Shown here piece by piece: positions 1 to 8,629 of a stretch of DNA of 64,000 nt. Where the stretch lies: contig NZ_JAMOKX010000005.1 of the NCBI RefSeq assembly GCF_023646285.1, forward strand, positions 62,001 through 126,000. The letters are read 5' to 3'. The translations under genes were made by a program, and so were the position numbers. The number at the start of each line of letters is the position of its first letter. Position 1 is the first letter of the stretch. The notes beneath the pieces were generated by a model. It saw only the letters and a list, made by a program, of their open reading frames with translations, made no database searches and was not told where the DNA came from. This DNA is from Helicobacter colisuis. GTDB lineage: Bacteria > Campylobacterota > Campylobacteria > Campylobacterales > Helicobacteraceae.

Positions 1-182
1 TGCCTAATAAGCTTTATTCTTTCATCTTTAAACTTTTTAATTTCTTCTAAATTCCTATCCCAAGAGCAATCATCCACAATAATAAGTTCAAAGTTTTGAA
101 AAGTTTGCTCCAAAACACTCTGCAAGAAGAATCCAATGTATTTCTCGTGATTAAAAGAAGGAGTTAGAATAGAAATTTTCAT
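1..182 (-). CDS. Glycosyltransferase family 2, N-terminal part (runs off window)
   Basis: The first about 60 residues of a GT-A fold family 2 glycosyltransferase are visible; the rest lies beyond base 1. The protein opens MKISILTPSFNHEKYI, the usual first beta strand of GT2 enzymes, and continues to an ELIIVDDCSWD nucleotide-sugar binding strand. The ATG (182-180) overlaps the TGA of the upstream GT2 gene as ATGA, so the two are likely translationally coupled in the leftward rfb operon. Family is clear; donor, acceptor and linkage are unknown. Confidence 0.8.
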   Translation of the reverse strand, partial: MKISILTPSFNHEKYIGFFLQSVLEQTFQNFELIIVDDCSWDRNLEEIKKFKDERIKLIR

Positions 183-1150
183 CCACAAAACCTCTTAAGA
201 ATACTCATGCTAAAAAACCAAATTACCATACATACCCTATCAAAAAGCGATAAGTTTTTATAATAAATTATTTTATATATTTTAGAATTCTTAACTATTG
301 GCAATATATTATTAATAGTTTCGTATTTTTTATTTTTCAATAATAAAGCAGTTGTATTACGATTTTTGAAAATAAATTTAATGGATCCAAAATTTCTAAC
401 CAACACACTTTTTTTTAAAGAGGGTGCTACTCTCGATATAAATTCATAATCCAATGCATTAAAGATATTTCTTTCCAACTCATCATAGCTATTCCAGCTA
501 CTTTTTTCAGTTTGTCTATAAGCATAAATAACTTTATCACAAAAATACATTTTTCCAAATTGCAAAATATAAATGGTAATTAAATTATCATCAAAAATTT
601 TATCTCTTTCAATCGTTTCGAGCTTTTCTTTATTAAAAATATTTCTAAACACAAAAGCACCAGAAGGAATATAGAATCTTTTTATATAATCTTTTATTTG
701 TACTATGCCTTGTTGTGGTTTATTTTTTAAAAATTGCTCTCTATTTGAAAAAACTTTTTTATACGAAAAGCCAATTGCCACAAAATGACTATGTGTCATT
801 AAAATTTCAATAGCCTGTTTGAGAAATTTGGTACAACAATAATAATCATCCCCATCCAAAAACATCACAAAATCACCAGAAGCTCTTTTTAATAAATTCA
901 AGCGATTAGCTGACGATCTTATTATGGGATCATGTTTTATAGAATCATCTCTGGGCATTACATAAATTTTCATCCTATTGCCAAAAAAAGGCTTGAATGC
1001 TTCAATTGTCTTCAATGTTCCATCACTAGAACCATCATCTCCAATCAAAACTTCAAAATCTATTGGAATCTCTAATGACAATATAGACTTAATGCTATCT
1101 TTTACATATTGCTCTTGATTATAATATGTTATACAAAAACTTATTTTCAT
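179..1150 (-). CDS. Glycosyltransferase family 2
   Basis: A 323-residue GT2 enzyme expected to add a sugar to a surface glycan at the cytoplasmic face of the inner membrane. Residues 1-110 form the GT-A core: an opening FCITYYNQEQYV strand, the DDGSSDGT donor loop near residue 40, and a FLDGDDYY metal-binding DxD-type motif near residue 97. The C-terminal 200 residues are Lys-, Phe- and Tyr-rich and not diagnostic. The region is notably AT-rich. It sits between a pyruvyltransferase-like gene 15 bases upstream and another GT2 with which it overlaps by 4 bases, which argues for O-chain or lipooligosaccharide assembly. The sugar transferred cannot be read from sequence. Confidence 0.85.
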   Translation of the reverse strand: MKISFCITYYNQEQYVKDSIKSILSLEIPIDFEVLIGDDGSSDGTLKTIEAFKPFFGNRMKIYVMPRDDSIKHDPIIRSSANRLNLLKRASGDFVMFLDGDDYYCCTKFLKQAIEILMTHSHFVAIGFSYKKVFSNREQFLKNKPQQGIVQIKDYIKRFYIPSGAFVFRNIFNKEKLETIERDKIFDDNLITIYILQFGKMYFCDKVIYAYRQTEKSSWNSYDELERNIFNALDYEFISRVAPSLKKSVLVRNFGSIKFIFKNRNTTALLLKNKKYETINNILPIVKNSKIYKIIYYKNLSLFDRVCMVIWFFSMSILKRFCG

Positions 1151-1165
1151 TATTATTCTTCCTAA

Positions 1166-2017
1166 TTAATAAGGAAAGCTTTCGATAAGCTCTCTCTGTT
1201 TTTGTTGAACCATTTCATAAGAAATATTATATTCACTTTTTAATTCCCTCAAACACATTGGATAATTCTCAGAAACTTCAATACAAGTATATCGATTTAT
1301 ATTATAAGCCGAATAATAATCCAAAAATTTATAATTACCCCCCAATAAGCGATTCGAAGCTATCAATCTGCAGTTAGGTATCCCAAAAGCATCAGCAACT
1401 ATTAGTCCATGTAATGCCGATGAAAAAATGTTTTCGCACTCCGCAATTTTCCTAATAGTTTCTAAAGGATTTGTATTATCTACCCTAATAAGGAGCGTAT
1501 CATCCCTATTTTTAAAACATTCCCAAATTTTCATATCAAGCTCAGAATGATGGGGAATAACCCCGTATTTATATTTTTTTGCAATATTCTCTTTAATTAA
1601 CAGAGAAGACAACAAACCTGGGTCAGCCAGTATATTATTATTATTAGGCTCAATATTTGCTATTTTTTTCAGTCTATGTAAGGATAAATTTCCTCTAACA
1701 GCATACACCTCAATTCTCCTAAAATAAATCTCAGGCAAGAAAAATTTTCTACGAATAAACTGATTCTTATCAGCTATAAAACCGCTTCCCCAAATTTTTA
1801 TAGGTTGCTTTTTATATAAATCATAATAATCTCGCGTTTTAAATATTTTTCCATATAAAAAATCATCCAAAACACTACCTATAAAAACAGCTTCACATTC
1901 TTCTGGAGAAGTCTCCACGGGATTTACCCCAAACAAACTATGACATATATTAATATTTAATAAATCACCAAAATTAGGCTCTCCCAACCAATAAAATACT
2001 TTAACATTTTTCATCAT
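1166..2017 (-). CDS. Polysaccharide pyruvyl transferase family protein
   Basis: A 283-residue protein resembling the polysaccharide pyruvyl transferase family (GT-B-like fold), which puts ketal pyruvate from PEP on sugars; some members do other jobs. Visible family hallmarks are NFGDLLN near residue 16, an IWGSGFI turn near residue 75, an AVRGNLS segment (the family's RD/RG-x-S step) near residue 105, DPGLL near residue 133, and SSALHGLIVADAFGIP near residue 200. Two start codons (MM) are adjacent. It follows the FemAB-like gene by about 40 bases in the same leftward operon. Pyruvylation of the dTDP-sugar-derived glycan is an inference from context. Confidence 0.75.
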   Translation of the reverse strand: MMKNVKVFYWLGEPNFGDLLNINICHSLFGVNPVETSPEECEAVFIGSVLDDFLYGKIFKTRDYYDLYKKQPIKIWGSGFIADKNQFIRRKFFLPEIYFRRIEVYAVRGNLSLHRLKKIANIEPNNNNILADPGLLSSLLIKENIAKKYKYGVIPHHSELDMKIWECFKNRDDTLLIRVDNTNPLETIRKIAECENIFSSALHGLIVADAFGIPNCRLIASNRLLGGNYKFLDYYSAYNINRYTCIEVSENYPMCLRELKSEYNISYEMVQQKQRELIESFPY

Positions 2018-2056
2018 GCTTTAATCTGCCTCCAAATATATAACTTCAATAAATCC

Positions 2057-3016
2057 CTAATCAAATGCTACCTTTGACTTCTGGGCGACTAGAGCAAAAA
2101 ATTGATGCGCCACACTTCTGCCCCCAAATCCTTCTTTTTGTGAAATCAAACCTTGATTTAAAACTTGACCACCATTTTCGGTAGAAATTCCAAAATCAAA
2201 ATATTTCTTACTCTTTGTAAATTCATCCATTAAAGTTTTAATTAGCAAATCTAAAGCTCCTATCTCTCTAGCCTCTTCATTAGCGGCTAAATATTGGGTA
2301 TGCACCAAATCATCATAGATAAACAATAAAGCAGCTGCGATAATTTCTTCACTAATTTTTGCAACAAAAAGTTTAATATTTTGTGGAAATCGTGAGCATA
2401 AAAGCTTTAACTCTTCTGCACTATGCACTGCATTTACTCCATGCTGTTTTTGCAATACAGAATTCAAAAGCATCACAAAAGCTTCAAAATCTTCACTTGA
2501 AAAAATCTCAACCCCTTCTCTTTTGGCTCTTGAAATTTGCGCTTTTCTACCCTTTGGCATTTTGCAAATATTCTGCAAATCAATCGTGGTAGAACAATCA
2601 ACCCTAAAAAGTTCTGCATTATTTCTAAAAAGACCATAGAGATCTTCTTGTGCTGGAATTTTATGATAAATATAAGGAGTGCTTTTGTAAATTAATTTTT
2701 CAAAACAATTTTCTTGCATATACTCTTTCAAAACTTCAAAACACTCAAGCATTTTACCTTGCTTCATATTCTCATCCACTATAAACCCACCAAAAGTTAG
2801 CCCTTGGTGAGAGTATAAAGCATTTTGCGACACATTGCAAGGAAGCAATGCTATGGGCTTTTCATTTTCATAGAATATCAAAGAATTATCTTTAAATCTA
2901 TCACTATGATAATCCATATAACTTCTATCAAACATAAAAAGTCCATTTTTAGCATTTTTATTAAAGTTATTCCACAATTGAACTTTTTCTTGTTGAAATT
3001 TTTCTATTCTTAACAT
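2057..3016 (-). CDS. FemAB/GNAT-like acyltransferase
   Basis: A 319-residue protein with the look of the FemAB/GNAT superfamily: an N-terminal half with paired aromatic strands (LPCNVSQNALYSHQGLTFGG around residue 60-78) and a C-terminal GNAT-like domain (residues about 155-300) containing KLFVAKISEEIIAAALLFIYDD and a YLAANEEAREIGA loop. Family members transfer aminoacyl or acyl groups, either in peptidoglycan bridges or onto amino sugars. Because it overlaps the methyltransferase gene by 7 bases inside a dTDP-sugar operon, acylation of an amino sugar is the likelier role. No signal peptide, so cytoplasmic. The exact donor and acceptor are unknown. Confidence 0.65.
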   Translation of the reverse strand: MLRIEKFQQEKVQLWNNFNKNAKNGLFMFDRSYMDYHSDRFKDNSLIFYENEKPIALLPCNVSQNALYSHQGLTFGGFIVDENMKQGKMLECFEVLKEYMQENCFEKLIYKSTPYIYHKIPAQEDLYGLFRNNAELFRVDCSTTIDLQNICKMPKGRKAQISRAKREGVEIFSSEDFEAFVMLLNSVLQKQHGVNAVHSAEELKLLCSRFPQNIKLFVAKISEEIIAAALLFIYDDLVHTQYLAANEEAREIGALDLLIKTLMDEFTKSKKYFDFGISTENGGQVLNQGLISQKEGFGGRSVAHQFFALVAQKSKVAFD

Positions 3017-3765
3017 TTTTTTATATTTACAAAAATTTCTGCACCAAACTCAGGTATATATTTAATCATTTTTTCAAGTCCTTCTAATAATTGGTCATTG
3101 AGAATATTTTCTTGCAAACATAGAGACATTTTAAAATGATTAAAAGGCTTAACAAAATAACTACCTTTTTCTAACAATTGTACATTAAGAGTATCATCCA
3201 AACACGAAACCAATTCTTCTAAACTTCTAAGAGAAAATGTGTTATGTTGTTGCAACTTTTTTGCTCTATCGCTAAGCTTTCCAATCTTTTCAATCAATCC
3301 ACTTTCATATGCCCATAATAAATGAAATGATTCTGAATTTGGAACATTAATGTGAATAATAGTATCTTGTTTGACTGCATTCAAAATATTTCTTAAAAAA
3401 ACTTTCGGTTCTTTAACTTCGTGCAATAAAGAGCTCAATATAATAAAATCAATTTGATTGTTCTCAAAAATCTCTACCCTATTTTCCATAAAATCGTTTA
3501 AAAAAACAATATTTTTACCTTGCAATTCCTCTTTTGCTTTATGAATAAAAGTTGCAGATGGTTCAACAATAAAAGCTTTTTTAAAATTATTATAATAACT
3601 AAAAATAGAATTCATGCCGCAACCAATCTCCAAAACATTATCCGGTTGATATTTCTGCAAAATTTCTAATATCTTATTTCGCCTAAAAACTACCATATAT
3701 CTTTCAAAATCACACTCATCAGATAAATAATCTTTAGTATATTTTTCTATATCCCTAGTATTCAT
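3010..3765 (-). CDS. Class I SAM-dependent methyltransferase
   Basis: A 251-residue cytoplasmic methyltransferase. The Rossmann-type SAM-binding motif I is VLEIGCGMNSIF (near residue 45), motif II acidic end of strand 2 is AFIVEPS (near residue 68), and a later strand reads IDFIILSSLLHEVKEP (near residue 105), as in the Methyltransf_11/23 group. It overlaps the fdtA-like gene by 11 bases and the FemAB-like gene by 7, so it belongs to the dTDP-sugar operon and probably methylates a sugar or an intermediate. N-, O- or C-methylation cannot be told apart here. Confidence 0.8.
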   Translation of the reverse strand: MNTRDIEKYTKDYLSDECDFERYMVVFRRNKILEILQKYQPDNVLEIGCGMNSIFSYYNNFKKAFIVEPSATFIHKAKEELQGKNIVFLNDFMENRVEIFENNQIDFIILSSLLHEVKEPKVFLRNILNAVKQDTIIHINVPNSESFHLLWAYESGLIEKIGKLSDRAKKLQQHNTFSLRSLEELVSCLDDTLNVQLLEKGSYFVKPFNHFKMSLCLQENILNDQLLEGLEKMIKYIPEFGAEIFVNIKKC

Positions 3766-4156
3766 TTACCACCCTCAAAAATTCATTATAATCTCTAATA
3801 TATTCACTCTCATTGTAAAAATCACTTGCCAAAACCAAAAGCTTAGCCCCATAAGAAAAATTTCTCATCTCACGCCACATATTCTTACCTATAAAAAGCC
3901 CTATATCTGGGCGATTCAAAATTATGCTTTTGTTATTTTTCCCATCATTTAAGACAATCTCGCAACTTCCATCCATCATAATTAAAACTTGTTCTAGCTC
4001 TTTATGAGCATGGGCTCCTCTTGGAAAATCAGGATTAGTATCATAAATATAATAAATCCTTTGTATCTCAAAGGGAATTTCTTTTAAATTTTCTAATGCT
4101 ATCAAACTTCCTCTATTATCATTTTTTGCATCAAAATTTAATATTTTATAATCCAT
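3755..4156 (-). CDS. fdtA: dTDP-4-keto-6-deoxyglucose 3,4-ketoisomerase (FdtA/QdtA-like)
   Basis: A 133-residue single-domain cupin of the WxcM-like/FdtA family. Such enzymes move the keto group of dTDP-4-keto-6-deoxy-D-glucose from C4 to C3, giving the precursor of dTDP-Fucp3N or dTDP-Quip3N. The sequence shows the family opening NDNRGSLIALE, the cupin motif PRGAHAHKELEQ with two conserved histidines (residues about 48-60) and the typical LFIGKNMWREM strand. It overlaps rfbB by 11 bases, so RfbA-RfbB-FdtA act in series. FdtA and QdtA differ by the stereochemistry at C4 and cannot be separated by eye. The aminotransferase expected next in the pathway is not in this window. Confidence 0.82.
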   Translation of the reverse strand: MDYKILNFDAKNDNRGSLIALENLKEIPFEIQRIYYIYDTNPDFPRGAHAHKELEQVLIMMDGSCEIVLNDGKNNKSIILNRPDIGLFIGKNMWREMRNFSYGAKLLVLASDFYNESEYIRDYNEFLRVVNEY

Positions 4157-5174
4157 AAACTAAACCTTCATACTCCCTAAGATACCAATCGATAGTCTTC
4201 AAAATCCCACTTTCAAAACTTTCTTGAGGTTGCCAATTGAGCGCTTTGCAAATCTTACTTGAATCAATAGCATATCGCCTATCATGCCCCACTCTATCTT
4301 GCACAAAACCTATCTGTTCTTTATAACTCTTATTTTGTGGTTTCTTTTTGTCGAGAATATCACAGATCAAAGTCGCAATTTCTAAATTATTCTTTTCATT
4401 ATTTCCCCCTATATTAAAACTCTCTCCAAAAAATCTAGAATGAAAAACAAGATCAATAGCCCTACAATGATCTTCCACATAAAGCCAATCTCTAATATTC
4501 TTGCCATCTCCATAAATTGGAATCTCGCTCCCCCTCAAAGCATTTCTAATAATTGTAGGAATAAGCTTCTCATCGTGTTGTTTAGGACCATAATTATTAG
4601 AACAATTAGTAATGAAAGTATTAAGCCCATAAGTGTGATGATAGCTACGCACCAACATATCACTAGAAGCCTTAGAAGCACTATAAGGAGAATTGGGCGC
4701 ATAAGGAGTGGTTTCGCTAAAATATCCGCTCTCTCCCAAACTTCCAAAAACCTCATCGGTGCTAATATGATGAAATACGCAATCTTCTTTGCCTGTTTTT
4801 GGTTTATTAGGAGAATCAAACCAATTTAAATATGAATGATGCAAAAGGTTAAAAGTCCCATTAACATTTGTTTGAATAAATGCTTGAGGATTAAGAATAG
4901 AATTATCCACATGCGATTCAGCTGCAAAATGAATCACATCTGTAATTTCATATTCACTAAAAATTCTTGCCACAAGCTCACTATCGCAAATATCGCCTTG
5001 GATAAAGGTATAATTCTCATTACACCCAATTTCCTTTAGATTCTCTAGTTTTCCAGCGTAAGTCAATAAATCTAAATTAATGATTTTATAATAAGGATAT
5101 TTACCAAGAAAATAAATAATAAAATTGCTTCCTATAAATCCAGCACCACCTGTTATTAAAATATTTCGCCTCAA
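4146..5174 (-). CDS. rfbB: dTDP-glucose 4,6-dehydratase
   Basis: A 342-residue short-chain dehydrogenase/reductase that converts dTDP-glucose to dTDP-4-keto-6-deoxyglucose with bound NAD. The NAD-binding [10 protein letters not shown] is at residues 8-17, the catalytic threonine strand reads HISTDEVFG near residue 137, and the YSASKASSD Tyr-x3-Lys pair is near residue 168. NCSNNYGP and [19 protein letters not shown] follow as in all RfbB proteins. Length is normal for the family. It overlaps rfbA by 4 bases (ATGA) upstream and the fdtA-like gene downstream. Confidence 0.95.
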   Translation of the reverse strand: MRRNILITGGAGFIGSNFIIYFLGKYPYYKIINLDLLTYAGKLENLKEIGCNENYTFIQGDICDSELVARIFSEYEITDVIHFAAESHVDNSILNPQAFIQTNVNGTFNLLHHSYLNWFDSPNKPKTGKEDCVFHHISTDEVFGSLGESGYFSETTPYAPNSPYSASKASSDMLVRSYHHTYGLNTFITNCSNNYGPKQHDEKLIPTIIRNALRGSEIPIYGDGKNIRDWLYVEDHCRAIDLVFHSRFFGESFNIGGNNEKNNLEIATLICDILDKKKPQNKSYKEQIGFVQDRVGHDRRYAIDSSKICKALNWQPQESFESGILKTIDWYLREYEGLVYGL

Positions 5175-6049
5175 ATATCCTGCTCCAAAATCTTATTCAA
5201 ATAATCCCCATAGCCACTTTTTTTCAAAAGACTTGCCCTCTCTACAAGTAGCTCCTCTCCAATCCAGCCATTATGATAAGCAATCTCCTCCAAACAAGCC
5301 ACCTTATAACCCTGCCTAAGCTCAATAGTCTGCACAAAACTAGAAGCTTCAATAAGATTATCATGCGTTCCAGTATCAAGCCAAGCAAATCCTCTACCCA
5401 AACTTTGTGCATACAATTTACCTTGCTTCAAATAGACATTATTAACATCCGTAATTTCTAATTCCCCACGCAATGAAGGCTTTAGGCTTTTTGCAATACT
5501 AATAGCTTCATTATCATAAAAATAAAGTCCTGTAACTGCAAAATTACTTTTAGGATTCTGTGGCTTTTCTTCTATACCCAACACTTTGCCTTTAGAATCA
5601 AACTCTACAACTCCAAAACTCTTAGGATTTTTAACGCGATAAGGGAAAATAGTTGCCATTCCTTCCTTTGTTCTTTGTTTTGCTTCTAAAAGCATAGGAG
5701 AAAACCCCTGCCCATAAAACACATTATCACCCAAAATCAAAGCTATTTCATCTTTTTGAATAAAATCTTCTGCCAAAATTAACCCTTGTGCTAAACCATC
5801 TGGGGATTTTTGCACACAATAGCTAATCTTCATCCCAAGCCAACTTCCATCCCCAAATATTTCTTCAAAACGCGGAGTGTCTTTGGGAGTAGAAATAATC
5901 AAAACTTCCCGAATCTGTGCCAACATCAAAACAGACAACGGATAATAAATCATTGGCTTATCATAAATAGGAAGAAGTTGCTTTGAAACTCCTAAAGTTG
6001 CTGGATACAGCCTAGTCCCACTCCCTCCTGCTAAAACAATACCTTTCAT
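5171..6049 (-). CDS. rfbA: Glucose-1-phosphate thymidylyltransferase
   Basis: A 292-residue nucleotidyltransferase that makes dTDP-glucose from dTTP and glucose-1-phosphate, the entry step of the dTDP-sugar pathway. The signature [16 protein letters not shown] is at the N-terminus, followed by [31 protein letters not shown] and [14 protein letters not shown]. An in-frame ATG lies 12 bases upstream (6061), but the chosen ATG at 6049 follows a GGTGGG ribosome-binding site and starts directly with the conserved MKGIVLAGG. It is the first gene of the leftward operon that runs to base 1. Confidence 0.95.
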   Translation of the reverse strand: MKGIVLAGGSGTRLYPATLGVSKQLLPIYDKPMIYYPLSVLMLAQIREVLIISTPKDTPRFEEIFGDGSWLGMKISYCVQKSPDGLAQGLILAEDFIQKDEIALILGDNVFYGQGFSPMLLEAKQRTKEGMATIFPYRVKNPKSFGVVEFDSKGKVLGIEEKPQNPKSNFAVTGLYFYDNEAISIAKSLKPSLRGELEITDVNNVYLKQGKLYAQSLGRGFAWLDTGTHDNLIEASSFVQTIELRQGYKVACLEEIAYHNGWIGEELLVERASLLKKSGYGDYLNKILEQDI

Positions 6050-6114
6050 AACACCCACCATTATTCAAAACATTTAATAGATGCAAATTTCATTTAACTT
6101 TAATTTGTAATTCT

Positions 6115-6120
6115 ACTATA
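6115..6120 (-). promoter_or_regulatory. Putative extended -10 of the rfbA operon
   Basis: On the minus strand the sequence reads TGTTATAGT, an extended -10 (TGn plus TATAGT), about 65 bases before the rfbA start. No clear -35, which is common in Helicobacter sigma-80 promoters. It lies in the divergent spacer between rfbA and the GT8 gene. Confidence 0.45.
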
Positions 6121-6145
6121 ACATATTTTACACCTAATTATACGC

Positions 6146-6151
6146 TATAAT
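6146..6151 (+). promoter_or_regulatory. Putative -10 box of the GT8 gene
   Basis: A perfect TATAAT lies 20 bases before the GT8 start codon, giving a very short leader that still holds the AAAGG ribosome-binding site (6161-6165). Confidence 0.5.
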
Positions 6152-6171
6152 TCCTTATTTAAAGGTTGAAT

Positions 6172-7467
6172 ATGTTTCATATTTTCTTTAGTGCTGATAA
6201 AAACTACATTCCCTACACTGCTGTTTTAATTACAAGCATTATTAAAAACACCAATCCACAAAAAAGCTTCAAAGATTTTTGCACCACCCCAAGCGATTCT
6301 TTGCCAAGCTTAGATTATCCAAGATTACAATACGACAACTTAGATGAACTAGACAAAAGCGAAGGTTATGTCTTTCATATTTTAAGCGATTCAATCCCCA
6401 AAGATTTGCAAACCAAACTTCAAAGTTTCATTCAAGAGCTTAGCACCTTTTACCCCTGCACTCTTCAAATTCACATTATTAATGACACAGATTTTGCTCA
6501 CTTCCCTATTTCAGGTGCTGCCCATAGTAGCTACCTACCCTATTACCGCCTAAAATGGCAAGATTATATCAAGCCCACTCCGCAAAAATGCCTTTATTTA
6601 GATTCAGATATGCTTGTTTTGTGCGATTTAAGGGAATTATTTGCCCTAGATTTGAAAGATAATATCGCTGGAATCATCGGCGATTGTGGCTCTAAGAATC
6701 GAAAAATCAAATACCAAGAAAATAACCATAAAAAAACTTTTTATTTTGATGAAAATTACTTTAATTCTGGATTTTTACTGATAAACTCCAAGCAATATAT
6801 TAAAGAGCAAATTTGGGAGAAATGTGAGAATCTAGCCCCAAAATGCACCTATATTAAAGCCGCCGATCAAGATTTACTTAACTTCACAATCCCTATAAAC
6901 AAACGCCTACAACTCCCTTTTGCCTATAATTTTCAATGCATTACCTTGCTTTATGTCCTTTGCAAAGATGAATGTAAGAATCGCCTAAACTACACAAGAG
7001 AAGACTTTAATAAAAGTTTTAAAAACCCAAAAATATTGCATTATGGAGAGAAGCCTTGGCGTTTTCTCCAAAGCTATCAAGATTATAAAGGAAACAATAT
7101 TAATGATATTTGGTGGAAATATGCTAAACAAACCCCCATTTTTGGAGAAAATCTACTCAAACAAAAATCACAAATAAATGATTATAAACTCTTTGCTATT
7201 TTAGGCTATTATGCGCTACTATACACCACCAACTTTTTAGGCTACTTTAATCTCTCCAAACTCCTAAAAAGCGATAATGATTCTAAACTTTTACAAGAAG
7301 TCTCCAAGATACCTGATTCGCAATTTGGGCTTTGCTGTGTGCTTGGGGAAGTGATTTTATATGCTAGAAAACACAATAAAAATCTCCTAAACATTATCCC
7401 AAAAATCTACAAAATCAAAAAACACTACAAAAAATACGCCACCCACAAACAATCAATAAAATCCTAA
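6172..7467 (+). CDS. Glycosyltransferase family 8
   Basis: A 431-residue retaining GT8 glycosyltransferase of the lipopolysaccharide galactosyl/glucosyltransferase type. Near the N-terminus it has IFFSADKNYIPYTAVLITSI, then the long variable segment common in Helicobacter GT8s, LPYYRLKWQDYI, the metal-binding CLYLDSDMLVLCDL (DxD, near residue 145), FNSGFLLINSKQY, AADQDLLNF and ILHYGEKPW near residue 285. An upstream in-frame TTG at 6166 is less likely than the ATG at 6172, which has AAAGG six bases before it. It is transcribed divergently from rfbA and is probably monocistronic. Donor sugar unknown. Confidence 0.87.
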   Translation: MFHIFFSADKNYIPYTAVLITSIIKNTNPQKSFKDFCTTPSDSLPSLDYPRLQYDNLDELDKSEGYVFHILSDSIPKDLQTKLQSFIQELSTFYPCTLQIHIINDTDFAHFPISGAAHSSYLPYYRLKWQDYIKPTPQKCLYLDSDMLVLCDLRELFALDLKDNIAGIIGDCGSKNRKIKYQENNHKKTFYFDENYFNSGFLLINSKQYIKEQIWEKCENLAPKCTYIKAADQDLLNFTIPINKRLQLPFAYNFQCITLLYVLCKDECKNRLNYTREDFNKSFKNPKILHYGEKPWRFLQSYQDYKGNNINDIWWKYAKQTPIFGENLLKQKSQINDYKLFAILGYYALLYTTNFLGYFNLSKLLKSDNDSKLLQEVSKIPDSQFGLCCVLGEVILYARKHNKNLLNIIPKIYKIKKHYKKYATHKQSIKS

Positions 7468-7487
7468 CTTAAGGATTTTTGTTTTTT
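7458..7487 (+). terminator. Putative rho-independent terminator after the GT8 gene
   Basis: An 8-bp stem, AAAATCCT and AGGATTTT, encloses a six-base loop and runs into TTTTTGTTTTTT. It overlaps the GT8 stop codon and lies between two convergent genes. The stem is AT-rich, so strength is uncertain. Confidence 0.5.
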
Positions 7488-7509
7488 GGCTTTTATTTTT
7501 TAAGCGATT

Positions 7510-8595
7510 CTATTTTTTATTTTTTAAAGCTTTAAATAATTCTTCCCATTGTTCTAAAACTTTGCGTTTAGAGAATTTTTCCTCCACGATTTCTTTAGCC
7601 TTAGCTCCCATTTTACGCCTTAGCTCTTCATTCTCCATAAGCTTCTGCATAGCCCCTGCATAGCCTTGTAAATCTCCATCTTGCACCAAAAATCCACTCA
7701 CCCCATTTTCAATAATATCACTTGGTCCTGTATTAATATCAAAAGCAATGCAAGGCAGCCCACAACTACTTGCCTCCACAAGCACCATAGGGAGACCTTC
7801 TGCATAGCTTGTCATAGCATAAAAACTTGCTTGTAAATATTCTTGTAAAATCTCATTGCTAAAGGGCTTAAGAATCACAGAATTTTGCAAGTTTTTTTGA
7901 ATAATTTTATGCTCTAGCTTTTCTTTAAAAGGCTCTTCTTTTGGCGATTCAACTCCTGCTATGATACACAACTCCCATTCTTTGTTTTTAGAGTTTTGTT
8001 GCACAATCTCCCAAATATCTACAAGTCGCAAAAATCCTTTTTCATCATTTGGGGTAATCCTACCAACACACAACACTCTTTTTTGATTTAAATCTGAAGT
8101 TTGGTCTAAAAAGACTTTAATAAAATTTGGAATCACCACGACATTTTGGTGGTATTTTTTCCAAATCTCAATTTGTCTGCCACTCAAAACCACCAAAGAA
8201 TCAAAAGAATTAAATCGCTTTAAAAAACGCTTAAATGCAGAATGCACAAATTTAATATAGCAAGTTTTAGGGTTTTTAAAAAAAGGAAAATGGGGAGAGT
8301 TATTAAAAATAATCACATCAGCATCAGGATACATTTTGTTTAAAAGATAGCTTTCATAAATCTTATAATAAAGCTTATATAATGGCTTTTTCCGCATAGA
8401 ATCTTGTGATTTTTTATGCATAAAGCTAACTTTAATCTGTGGTGAAATCGCATAGGGCAATACTTCATTAGAACGATAAAAACTCAAAATTTCAACCCTA
8501 TGCCCATTTTCATAAAGTGCCTCAGCGAAATTCACCACCACGCGTTCTGCACCACCTCGAATACTAAGATCCCCAATTGTCAAAACAATCTTCAT
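7510..8595 (-). CDS. Glycosyltransferase family 4
   Basis: A 361-residue GT-B glycosyltransferase of family 4. The N-terminal domain begins IVLTIGDLSIRGGAERVVVNFAEAL-type sequence with the GG-x-ER acceptor-side loop at residues 14-18; the donor domain starts at RVLCVGRITPNDEKGF near residue 175 and contains MTSYAEGLPMVLVEASSCGLP (the EGxPxxxxEA retaining motif) near residue 265 and NGVSGFLVQDGD. It is similar in type to galactosyltransferases of Campylobacterota lipooligosaccharide and N-glycan loci, but the specificity cannot be assigned. It follows the double GT2 gene by 34 bases in the same direction. Confidence 0.87.
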   Translation of the reverse strand: MKIVLTIGDLSIRGGAERVVVNFAEALYENGHRVEILSFYRSNEVLPYAISPQIKVSFMHKKSQDSMRKKPLYKLYYKIYESYLLNKMYPDADVIIFNNSPHFPFFKNPKTCYIKFVHSAFKRFLKRFNSFDSLVVLSGRQIEIWKKYHQNVVVIPNFIKVFLDQTSDLNQKRVLCVGRITPNDEKGFLRLVDIWEIVQQNSKNKEWELCIIAGVESPKEEPFKEKLEHKIIQKNLQNSVILKPFSNEILQEYLQASFYAMTSYAEGLPMVLVEASSCGLPCIAFDINTGPSDIIENGVSGFLVQDGDLQGYAGAMQKLMENEELRRKMGAKAKEIVEEKFSKRKVLEQWEELFKALKNKK

Positions 8596-8629
8596 TTTTG
8601 CTATCTCACTTTCAATTTATCCCAACCCA

